DNA of 35,108 nt. Origin: a virus. The notes under the pieces are model-generated. The model saw nothing but the letters and a program-made list of their open reading frames with translations, did not search any database and was not told the origin of the DNA. Shown in pieces: positions 28,665 through 35,108 of this stretch. The stretch spans positions 1 to 35,108 of IMG/VR virus record IMGVR_UViG_3300037131_000042; one strand, 5' to 3'. The translations under genes and the position numbers were made by a program. Every line of letters starts with the position of its first letter. Position 1 is the first letter of the stretch.

Positions 28665-30691
28665 TGCCGCTGCCTCAGGCTTTCATCGCGATTGAGAAGA
28701 CCATGGCCTCGGCGATGCACGTCCAATGGGACGCGCTGGCCAAGGAGATCATGGGCAAGGTCAACGAGCTCGTGGAGAAACGTGATTGGGCCGGCGCGCA
28801 CGCGCTCGCCGATCAGCTCACCCTCCAAGGCGTCGTGACGGAGGTTCGACCGAAGCTGCATGAGATGGCGGTCGCCGCCATGCTGTTCGGGGCGCATCAT
28901 GTCGCCGGCTCGGTCAAGGCCACGTCCTTTGCCCAAGGCGATCCGCTGCCCAAGGAGATGCAGACCGCGCTCGACCAGCTTGAGACCATGGTCGAACAGG
29001 ACGCTGCCGATTACGTGCGCAATCAGTTGCACGCGATGATCACCAAGCTCCAGCAGAAGGACGAGACGACCCATTTCCAGAAGGACGACATCTCCGAAGA
29101 GCAGCTCGAAGAGACTGGCGGTCTGATGGAGCCCGATCAGGGGGGCAAGCGCAAGAAGACCAAGAAGGGCGACCTCAAGACGCTCTACGTCCGCCGCGAC
29201 CTCGTCAACGCACAGGAGCTACACGCTTGGGCGCTGACGCAGGGCTTCAAGACCGTCCTGCCGCAAGAGGACATGCACGTCACCGTTTGCTACAGCAAGG
29301 CGCTGGTCGACTGGAACGCCATCGAACCCGCCGAGGGCCGGCTGGACGTGCCCGAGCACGCGGGCGACCGCGAGATCGCCGTGTTCGGCGAGGCCATCGT
29401 GCTGACCTTCGACAGCGACGAGCTGCAACGCGATCACGCTGCGTTCCGCGAGGACGGCGCGAGCTTTGACTTCGACGAATACCAGCCACACGTCACGATC
29501 AGCTATGGCGAGCTGCCGGATCATCCGGTCGAGCCTTATCGCGGCCCGCTGGTCTTCGGCCCGGAGATTTTTCAAGAGATCAAGCCCGGCTGGGCCGACG
29601 ATCTTGAAGAGACCGAACTGCGCAAGGCCGAGAAGGCCCTTCACGAGATGCTCAACGACGCCGTGCTGAACGGCGGCAAAGTGGCGATCGACGTCGGCGC
29701 GAACCTGACGACCTCGCGGCTGGTCTCGTTCGGCTTCCTCGCCGAGGCGACCAAGAGTGGCGTCGACGAATATCAGATCAACGAAGTCCTCGACACCAAG
29801 ACCTGCCCGGTTTGCCAATACATGCACGGCAAGACCTTCCGGGTGCAGAACGAATACGGCCGGCTGTTGCAGGCGCTCTCGACCAGCGACCCGCAGGAGC
29901 TGAAGACCATCTCGCCGTGGCCCTCGCAGAGCAAGGCCGGGCTGAAAGACCTTTACGACATGGACCCGGGCGAGATGCAGGGCGCGGGCTACGGCTCGCC
30001 GCCGTTCCATCCGGGTTGTCGTGGGATGCTCGTGCAGGTTGGCGAGGTCTCCGAGAACGTCCCGCTCGGCGGCCCGCGTGACGAGGAAGACGACGACAAG
30101 CTCACGACGCTGACCATCGACGGGCTATCCGACGCGGCCGACGCGGTCGAGGCCGATACAGCGTGGGAAGGTGAACGGGTCGACGAGCTCGACGCCGCGA
30201 TCGACGAGATCGAGGACGAGGACCTCAAGGATCAGGCCCGCGAGGCGTTCGACGCCGGGGATTACGAGACAACCCTGAGCATCGCCGAGGAAGCCGACGA
30301 GCAGGCTGACGCCGACGCCGCCGCCGACGAAGCGATGGACACCGCCAAGGACATATGGTCGCAGGACGAGATCGACGCTCTCGGCTGGGAACGGTTCGAC
30401 GTGACCGACCCGGACGCTTTCTCGCAGATCGACGACGCCTATGACGACGGCGATTACGACAAGGCCGAGGCGCTCTTGACCAAGTGGAAGAAGGCGAACG
30501 GCGTCACCAAGGACGATACGCCCGAGGCCGCCGAGGACAATTACGGCCCCAACGCTGGCAAGAAGAAGCGCAAGGCGCAACAGCGCGCCGACCGGGCGCA
30601 GGACTATAACGACATCAAGCCCGACAGCTCGAACGTCGCTTTCGACGCCGGCACTTCCGATGACAGCACCGCGCCGCTAGATCGCAATTAA
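28664..30691 (+). CDS. Head morphogenesis protein with embedded 2H phosphoesterase domain
   Basis: 675 aa. Residues about 175-310 form a 2H phosphoesterase-like domain: KTLYVRRDLVNAQELHAWAL, then MHVTVCYSKALVDW with HxT at His205, and YQPHVTISYGELP with HxT at His276. Residues about 340-465 resemble SPP1 gp7-type head morphogenesis proteins (NEVLDTKTCPVCQYMHGKTF, FHPGCRGMLVQVG). The C-terminal 200 residues are strongly acidic. 2H enzymes cleave 2'-5' or 3'-5' cyclic nucleotides or tRNA splicing products, and the anti-CBASS enzyme Acb1 belongs to this superfamily. The TAA lies inside palindrome 20. Confidence 0.8.
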   Translation: MPLPQAFIAIEKTMASAMHVQWDALAKEIMGKVNELVEKRDWAGAHALADQLTLQGVVTEVRPKLHEMAVAAMLFGAHHVAGSVKATSFAQGDPLPKEMQTALDQLETMVEQDAADYVRNQLHAMITKLQQKDETTHFQKDDISEEQLEETGGLMEPDQGGKRKKTKKGDLKTLYVRRDLVNAQELHAWALTQGFKTVLPQEDMHVTVCYSKALVDWNAIEPAEGRLDVPEHAGDREIAVFGEAIVLTFDSDELQRDHAAFREDGASFDFDEYQPHVTISYGELPDHPVEPYRGPLVFGPEIFQEIKPGWADDLEETELRKAEKALHEMLNDAVLNGGKVAIDVGANLTTSRLVSFGFLAEATKSGVDEYQINEVLDTKTCPVCQYMHGKTFRVQNEYGRLLQALSTSDPQELKTISPWPSQSKAGLKDLYDMDPGEMQGAGYGSPPFHPGCRGMLVQVGEVSENVPLGGPRDEEDDDKLTTLTIDGLSDAADAVEADTAWEGERVDELDAAIDEIEDEDLKDQAREAFDAGDYETTLSIAEEADEQADADAAADEAMDTAKDIWSQDEIDALGWERFDVTDPDAFSQIDDAYDDGDYDKAEALLTKWKKANGVTKDDTPEAAEDNYGPNAGKKKRKAQQRADRAQDYNDIKPDSSNVAFDAGTSDDSTAPLDRN

Positions 30692-30696
30692 TTGCA
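30683..30696. repeat. Dispersed palindrome, copy 20
   Basis: CGCAATTAATTGCA, containing the TAA stop of the head morphogenesis gene. Exactly 42 bp from copy 21. Confidence 0.85.
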
Positions 30697-30724
30697 CGGC
30701 TGGTCTAAAGCCTGTTCCACGTTG

Positions 30725-30738
30725 CGCAGTTAATTGCA
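30725..30738. repeat. Dispersed palindrome, copy 21
   Basis: CGCAGTTAATTGCA, 8 bp upstream of the -35 at 30747. Confidence 0.85.
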
Positions 30739-30746
30739 CAATTCCA

Positions 30747-30774
30747 TTGAGCCCCGGTCAGCCCTGTGTAAATT
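30747..30774 (+). promoter_or_regulatory. Promoter of the protease-capsid operon
   Basis: TTGAGC (30747-30752), 16 bp spacer, TAAATT (30769-30774), preceded by two palindromes 42 bp apart. Confidence 0.65.
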
Positions 30775-30809
30775 CCCGGCTCAGGCGAAATGATCAGGGG
30801 ACCAAATAC

Positions 30810-31487
30810 GTGGCGTCCAATGCCCGGCTTGTTAGGTTGGCGAAGCGCGATAACCGCGCCGTCAACCATGCGCGCAAGGTGGCGGAAACCGCTAACGGCA
30901 TCCTGATCAAGAAGCTCGACCAAGAAGAGCAGGTCGTTTTCGGGGAAGTCTACGCCCCCGGTTTTCCTGACAGCCAAGGCGACTTCATGTCGGCCGAGGA
31001 GATCAAGAAGATGGGCTACGGCTTCATGCGCAAGGGCCTTACGTCGAACATCGACGTTAACCATTCGCAGGACCCTTCCGGCTCCTATGTCGTCGAGAGC
31101 TTCATCGCCCGCAAAGACGACCCGACGTTTCTTCCTGACAGCTGGGTTATTGGCGTGAAAATTCCCGACCCCACGACATGGGGGTTGGTCAAGTCCGGGG
31201 AGCTGAACGGCTTCTCCCTCGACGGCATCGGAGTTCGAACCGACGCGGTCTTCGAGGTCGAGATGCCAGACTTGCTCAAGGGCGAGACCGACGACGTTCG
31301 GGGACACACTCACACCTTCACCGTGAAGTTCGACGCGGATGGCAACTTCCTCGGCGGCTACACGGACCCGGGACCGAACGGGCACGTTCACCAGATTTCG
31401 CGTGGGACGGTCACGGAGAAGGCCGACCACCACACGCATCGCTTCTCGTTCGTTGAGGGAGTGCTCAATGCCAACATTTCAAATTAA
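30810..31487 (+). CDS. XkdF-like prohead protease
   Basis: 225 aa from GTG 30810. It matches XkdF-type putative phage serine proteases: QEEQVVFGEVYAPGFPDSQG, FMSAEEIKKMGYGFMRKG, IDVNHSQDPSG, SYVVESFIARKDDPTFLPDS and WVIGVKIPDPTTWGLVKSGE followed by LNGFSLDG. The catalytic set cannot be fixed with confidence, but His in VNHS and Ser in GFSLDG are candidates. The C-terminus is His-rich (GHTHTFTVKF, HHTHRF). Such proteases process the prohead scaffold. It overlaps the scaffold-like gene by 20 bp. Confidence 0.82.
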   Translation: MASNARLVRLAKRDNRAVNHARKVAETANGILIKKLDQEEQVVFGEVYAPGFPDSQGDFMSAEEIKKMGYGFMRKGLTSNIDVNHSQDPSGSYVVESFIARKDDPTFLPDSWVIGVKIPDPTTWGLVKSGELNGFSLDGIGVRTDAVFEVEMPDLLKGETDDVRGHTHTFTVKFDADGNFLGGYTDPGPNGHVHQISRGTVTEKADHHTHRFSFVEGVLNANISN

Positions 31488-33240
31488 GGCGACCGAGCTG
31501 ACCGACACGGACGTGAGTTTCGTTTCGCTGGTGAAGCGGGGCGCGAACCGCATCCCGTTTCGGATCACCAAAGGGGACCAAGATATGATCGACCTCCACA
31601 AGATCGGTCGCTCGCTTTTCCGCAAGGCCGACACGGCTCCCGCCGTGGTTGGCGTCGTCGCGCGCAAGGGAGCGGACCTGAAGGCCATTCGCGCGGTGAT
31701 GAAGGCCGCCGACATTCCCTACGGCAACTTCGTCAAGAAGTCGGACGGCGCGGAAGGCACCGTCATCTACAAGGCGGCCGGCGACCATGAAGGCGTCATG
31801 CTGCTGAAGATGAACGATGACTTCGCCCTCGTCGTCAGCAACCTCAAGAAGGCGTTTCAGGGTTACGATTTCGACAGCAAGGACTTCAAGTCCGTGCACG
31901 CAACGAACTCGTTCGCCTCCTCGGTTTCGGCGGCGTTCGACAGCCTCCGCAACACCATCGCCAACATCATGGACGGCTCCAAGGACCCGAAGGGCGCGTC
32001 CAGCGAGATCGAGAGCGCGATCGACGAGTTCAAGGATCACGTCTCGACGCTGGTTTCCGGCCTGCCCGAGAAGGCGATGAAGGCCGACGCCGCGCTCCTG
32101 AAGGCTTCCAAGCCGCAGGACGATGGCGACGAGCAGGACGCCGACGATCAGGACGATGACGACAATGACGGCGGCGGAACCGACGACGATCAGGAAACTG
32201 GCGACGATCAGGGCGACAACGCCAACGGCGGCAAGAAGACGACCATGAAGTCGTCCGACGGCAAGGAACTCGACGACGAGGGCGACCCCGGCGCAAAGGA
32301 CCCGCTGATGCCGGCCAAGAAGGACGACGCTGGCAAGAACGGCACGGGCGCGGGCGCTGAAATGGGCAAGGGCACGGAGACCAATCCGCGCGCGACCGCC
32401 GACGACGAGCAGAATACCGAAGTCAACGCCAAGCCGGGCGGCAAGACCTCTGGCACGGACACGGGCCTGCCCGCGAAGGCGAAGGCTCCGACCAAGAAGG
32501 CCGCTGGCTGCGAGCAGGACGACGACGACAGCTCCAACGGCGCGCAGGGCGACATTCCGGCGAAAGCCAAGGCCAAGACCAAGAAGAGCACGTGGCACGG
32601 GCAAGGCGGTAACGACGCCGAGAAGCCCCCCAAGGGCTCGACCACGCGCAACAGCTTCGACGCTGACTGCGATGGCGACGGCGATGACGACACCGTGATG
32701 ACCGGTGAAAGCGCGGCCGGCGAAGGCGCTGCGGAACCGCCCGCCGACAGTGAAGCGGCCAACGCTCGCGGCACCGCCGACGATCAGCGCGGCTCCAAGA
32801 ACACCGGCCGCCCGGGCGCGGCGACGCTCGACATGAACGGGGTTCCCGCGAAAGCCAAGGCCCCGACGACGAAAACCGAAGCCGAACGCAACGTCGGCAA
32901 GAAGGGCAAGAACCCCGTGCAGGAAGAGGAGGAGAGCATCTCCGGGGCCGGCGCGCAGGAAAAGGACGTCCAGACCTACAAGTCTGACGATCCGGTCATG
33001 AAGGCCATCTCGGCGCTCGCCAAGAGCATGGAGAAGGGTTTCGCGACCGTGAACGACAAGGTGGCCAAGATCGACCAGCGCGTCGATGGCGTGGCCTCCA
33101 TGGCGAAGAAGACCGACGCGGCTCTCAACGGCACCGTGTTCGGCGACGCGGCGAATGATGAACCCGCCCGGACGCAAAAGTCCGATCGCGGCTCGGCCCC
33201 GCCGCTCCTCGATACCGCATATGCCCGCAGGACCGCGTAA
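31468..33240 (+). CDS. Scaffold-like acidic capsid assembly protein
   Basis: 590 aa from ATG 31468 (AGGGAG upstream). The N-terminal 200 residues are folded (PTFQIKATELTDTDVSFVSL, VVGVVARKGADLKAIRAVMK); the middle 300 are Asp/Gly/Lys-rich and disordered (DDQDDDDNDGGGTDDDQETG); the C-terminus is helical (MKAISALAKSMEKGFATVND, KIDQRVDGVASM). A motif PAKAKAPTKK-like occurs three times (LPAKAKAPTKK, IPAKAKAKTKK, VPAKAKAPTTK), possibly protease or binding sites. Position between protease and capsid genes and the composition suggest a scaffold or prohead core protein. Confidence 0.65.
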   Translation: MPTFQIKATELTDTDVSFVSLVKRGANRIPFRITKGDQDMIDLHKIGRSLFRKADTAPAVVGVVARKGADLKAIRAVMKAADIPYGNFVKKSDGAEGTVIYKAAGDHEGVMLLKMNDDFALVVSNLKKAFQGYDFDSKDFKSVHATNSFASSVSAAFDSLRNTIANIMDGSKDPKGASSEIESAIDEFKDHVSTLVSGLPEKAMKADAALLKASKPQDDGDEQDADDQDDDDNDGGGTDDDQETGDDQGDNANGGKKTTMKSSDGKELDDEGDPGAKDPLMPAKKDDAGKNGTGAGAEMGKGTETNPRATADDEQNTEVNAKPGGKTSGTDTGLPAKAKAPTKKAAGCEQDDDDSSNGAQGDIPAKAKAKTKKSTWHGQGGNDAEKPPKGSTTRNSFDADCDGDGDDDTVMTGESAAGEGAAEPPADSEAANARGTADDQRGSKNTGRPGAATLDMNGVPAKAKAPTTKTEAERNVGKKGKNPVQEEEESISGAGAQEKDVQTYKSDDPVMKAISALAKSMEKGFATVNDKVAKIDQRVDGVASMAKKTDAALNGTVFGDAANDEPARTQKSDRGSAPPLLDTAYARRTA

Positions 33241-33278
33241 GCGGACAGCAGCTCAAACTGAAACGGAGACCAAAGAAA

Positions 33279-34286
33279 ATGTCCAGCAACAGCAGCCTCC
33301 TCCGCAAGGCCGACATCGCCATCGCGGACCTCCAGTCCAACGGCGGTGAGCTCTCGCCCGAACAGGGCGCGGCGTTCATCCGCAAGCTGATCAAGCAGCC
33401 GACGCTGATCCGCGTTTGCCGCGTGATCGAAATGGTCTCGCCCATCCGCAAGATCAACAAAATCGGTTTCGGCTCGCGCATCCTGCGCAAGGCGACCTCG
33501 GCGACTGCCCTGCCGCAGAACGCCGCCAACGGCCTGTCGACCGGCCTCGGCGGTCGCGCCAAGCCGACGACCGAACAGATCGAGCTGACCACGTCGGAGC
33601 AGATCGCCGAAGTGCGCATCCCCTACGACGTGATGGAAGACAACATCGAGCGCGCCACCACGGCGACCAACGAGCTGCCGAACACCGGTCCGGCTGGCTT
33701 GCGTCAGACGATCATTGACTTGATCGCCGAACGCGCCGCGCTCGACATGGAAGAGCTCGCGCTGCTCGCCGACACCAACTACACGAACGGCGCGGACAGC
33801 GACGACCAAGCCTACCTGAGCCAGTTCGACGGTTGGCTCAAGAAGGCCAACACCCTCGGCAACGTCTATGACGCTGGCGGCGGCTCGATCTCGAAGAGCA
33901 TCTTCAAGTATGGCCTGAAAACCATGCCGACGCAGTATCAGCGCAACAAGGCCGCGTTGAACCACTTCGTCTCGGTGAACAACGAGACCGAATATCGCGA
34001 CACCCTCGCGGACCGTGGCACGGCGCTGGGCGACCAGATGACCCAAGGCACCAGCCCGACCTTCGCCTACGGCTCGCCCGTGGTGCCGGTCGCTCTGATG
34101 CCCGAGAGCAACGGCCTCTATACCGATCCGCTCAACCTGATCTTCGGCATCCAGCGTCAGGTCAGCATGGAGTTTGACAAGGACATCAGCGCCCGCGTCT
34201 ACATTATCGTCCTGACGGCTCGTATCGCCTTCCAGATCGAGGAGACCGAGGCGATCGTCGAATACGAGAACATCGCCACGGTCTAA
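33279..34286 (+). CDS. Major capsid protein (HK97-fold type)
   Basis: 335 aa. Position after protease and scaffold, length, and sequence style fit a major capsid protein: SLLRKADIAIADLQSNGGEL, RVIEMVSPIRKINKIGFGSR, EQIAEVRIPYDVMEDNIERA, DLIAERAALDMEELALLADT, and the C-terminal FGIQRQVSMEFDKDISARVY with IAFQIEETEAIVEYENIATV, a beta-strand ending common in this family. GGAGA precedes ATG 33279. A palindrome and a terminator follow, so it ends the operon. Confidence 0.85.
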   Translation: MSSNSSLLRKADIAIADLQSNGGELSPEQGAAFIRKLIKQPTLIRVCRVIEMVSPIRKINKIGFGSRILRKATSATALPQNAANGLSTGLGGRAKPTTEQIELTTSEQIAEVRIPYDVMEDNIERATTATNELPNTGPAGLRQTIIDLIAERAALDMEELALLADTNYTNGADSDDQAYLSQFDGWLKKANTLGNVYDAGGGSISKSIFKYGLKTMPTQYQRNKAALNHFVSVNNETEYRDTLADRGTALGDQMTQGTSPTFAYGSPVVPVALMPESNGLYTDPLNLIFGIQRQVSMEFDKDISARVYIIVLTARIAFQIEETEAIVEYENIATV

Positions 34287-34290
34287 TCCG

Positions 34291-34304
34291 TGCAATCAAT
34301 TGCA
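34291..34304. repeat. Dispersed palindrome, copy 22
   Basis: TGCAATCAATTGCA, preceded by G, between the capsid stop and the terminator hairpin. Confidence 0.9.
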
Positions 34305-34312
34305 AACCGAAA

Positions 34313-34345
34313 GGAGCCGGGGTATCTTGCCTCGGCTTCTTTTTT
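34313..34345 (+). terminator. Rho-independent terminator after the capsid gene
   Basis: GGAGCCGGGG (34313-34322) pairs with CCTCGGCTTC (34330-34339) with two G-T wobbles, seven-base loop, then six T. Confidence 0.8.
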
Positions 34346-34367
34346 GAGAGCCTGCTAGGAGAGCACA

Positions 34368-34631
34368 ATGAGCATTACCGCAGAACTGCGTCACCCCGCG
34401 CGCTTGAATTGGCGCGGTCGCTACCTGTTCAAAAAGGGCGAGCCCTTGGAGATCGACCGCGAGACGGCGGCCATCCTCGACGAGGACGATCGCTTCAAGG
34501 TCAAGGGCTTCACGTCGGAAGCCACGCCGGCCGCGACCAAGGGCAAGGTGAACATCAAGGTCGGCACCGCCAAGGAGCCGAAGGCCGCCGCGCCGGCTGG
34601 CGAACAACCCTCCAACGCGGTGACGGTGTAA
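34368..34631 (+). CDS. Small virion-region protein, 87 aa
   Basis: ATG 34368 follows AGGAGAG. Product: SITAELRHPARLNWRGRYLF, KKGEPLEIDRETAAILDEDD, RFKVKGFTSE, then an Ala/Lys/Pro-rich tail. Small proteins of this kind often lie between capsid and connector genes in tailed phages, possibly as decoration or head-completion factors; no specific family is recognised. Confidence 0.6.
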   Translation: MSITAELRHPARLNWRGRYLFKKGEPLEIDRETAAILDEDDRFKVKGFTSEATPAATKGKVNIKVGTAKEPKAAAPAGEQPSNAVTV

Positions 34632-34632
34632 C

Positions 34633-34689
34633 ATGCTGCTCGCCTCGGTCGCCGACGTTCGGAGCCAGCTCGGCTTCGCCAAATGCTGA
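34633..34689 (+). pseudogene. 5' remnant of head-tail connector gene
   Basis: ATG 34633 starts one base after the previous stop and reads LLASVADVRSQLGFA, the usual beginning of gp6-like head-tail connectors (LxxVADVRxQLGF), then stops at TGA 34687 because the HNH gene has been inserted. The 3' part may resume at 35020 in the same frame. Confidence 0.5.
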
Positions 34690-35021
34690 CCCATGAGCGG
34701 CTGTTGCAACTTTTGACCTACGATCCCGTCACCGGAGTTTTTCGGTGGCGGTATTCTAGGCGAGGTTGTTCCGCAGGGGCTGTCGCCGGCCGTGTTAAGC
34801 CTGACGGTTATCGCCAAATCATGCTTGATAGTCGAGCCTATTACGCTCAGCGTTTGGCGTTATTCTATGTGACGGGAGAATGGCCTGAGCGCGAAGTCGA
34901 CCATAAAGATGGCTGTAGGGACAATAACGCATGGTCGAATTTGCGTGATGCCACTCGTCGGCAAAATATGTGGAACACGAAGTTAGCCCGTCTTATTCAC
35001 CCGACCGACGCGCATTGCTGA
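34683..35021 (+). CDS. HNH endonuclease, short form
   Basis: 112 aa. LTHERLLQLLTYDPVTGVFR at the start, nearly the same as the 22706 gene, then VDHKDGCRDNNAWSNLRDAT as the HNH core (about 77-96) and RRQNMWNTK. The AP2-like domain found in the relatives is missing; the protein ends LIHPTDAHC soon after the HNH core, so it is a short form or truncated. It begins inside the connector remnant and has low GC. Unlike the others it appears to disrupt a structural gene. Confidence 0.85.
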   Translation: MLTHERLLQLLTYDPVTGVFRWRYSRRGCSAGAVAGRVKPDGYRQIMLDSRAYYAQRLALFYVTGEWPEREVDHKDGCRDNNAWSNLRDATRRQNMWNTKLARLIHPTDAHC

Positions 35022-35108
35022 TTTTCTTCGTGACATGATTGCGTACGCAATTCCGCATTGCGTGTTTTTCGCTGGGTCGATCCGCACTTTCGAACGCGTT
35101 GGAGTTGG
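35020..35108 (+). pseudogene. Possible 3' part of the interrupted connector gene
   Basis: The frame starting GAT 35020 is open to the window end and reads DFLRDMIAYAIPHCVFFAGS, then IRTFERVGV. It has the same frame as the 34633 remnant and resembles the first helices of connectors (LxxMIxxAxxxxxxxxxRTFER). Too short for certainty. Confidence 0.3.

Noticed and set aside
860-34304. Palindromes as LexA, CtrA or FNR sites
   Set aside because: Alphaproteobacterial LexA sites are GTTC-N7-GTTC, CtrA sites are TTAA-N7-TTAA and FNR sites TTGAT-N4-ATCAA; none fits GTGCARTYAATTGCAC.
860-34304. Palindromes as a CRISPR array or MITE family
   Set aside because: Spacing is irregular (42 bp to several kb), there is no spacer pattern, no flanking duplication at most copies and no larger shared element.
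34683-35021. Group I intron carrying the HNH gene
   Set aside because: The connector remnant abuts the HNH start codon and the possible second part abuts its stop, leaving no space for an intron core, unless that core overlaps the HNH coding sequence.

Overview
The window looks like the early/middle and head-gene part of a tailed double-stranded DNA phage or prophage of a GC-rich alphaproteobacterium, possibly Rhizobiales. Support: HK97-type head genes in canonical order (small and large terminase, portal, head morphogenesis, XkdF-like protease, scaffold-like protein, major capsid), very strong AAGGAGG ribosome binding sites with ATGA/TGATG/GTGA gene overlaps, GC-rich codon use, and an IS1595-type transposase fragment plus an HTH gene of an alphaproteobacterial style at the left edge. 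From about 0.7 kb rightwards every gene I accept is on the + strand. I see no tRNA, rRNA or CRISPR array.

Layout. 1-0.6 kb: IS1595-like transposase remnant butted against a leftward HTH gene. 0.7-6.8 kb: small early genes, two XRE-type regulators, MazG-like NTPase, secreted RlpA-like protein, ThyX, GNAT, a stand-alone RapZ C-terminal domain, dCTP deaminase. 6.9-11.1 kb: DUF488 protein, then a tightly coupled set (DUF2156-like, D12-methylase-like, DUF4338/DruA-like, ParB-like) that resembles a DNA modification cassette. 11.1-15.4 kb: terminase genes and two HNH genes. 15.5-20.9 kb: a phage-borne pyruvate-phosphate-dikinase-like protein without its PEP/pyruvate barrel, an enlarged CsrA-like protein, two tyrosine-phosphatase-like proteins, and an HNH gene. 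21.0-26.4 kb: a decayed HNH gene, unknown genes, another HNH gene and a family A DNA polymerase carrying an intein. 26.4-35.1 kb: virion genes, including a head morphogenesis protein with an embedded 2H phosphoesterase domain, and a connector gene cut by an HNH gene.

Three things stand out. (1) A 14-16 bp palindrome, consensus GTGCARTYAATTGCAC, occurs about 22 times, mostly in the gaps before genes and next to sigma70-like promoters, but also inside the terminase, dikinase, polymerase and DUF2156-like genes; this resembles a genome-wide operator/stoperator network, and two XRE repressor candidates are encoded here. (2) The polymerase intein carries a complete HNH homing endonuclease gene in the +1 frame, with its own ribosome binding site, while the intein frame stays open through it. 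(3) Dikinase-, CsrA- and RapZ-like proteins together suggest interference with host central carbon flow and post-transcriptional regulation.

All family assignments come from reading motifs by eye; none was verified by a database search.
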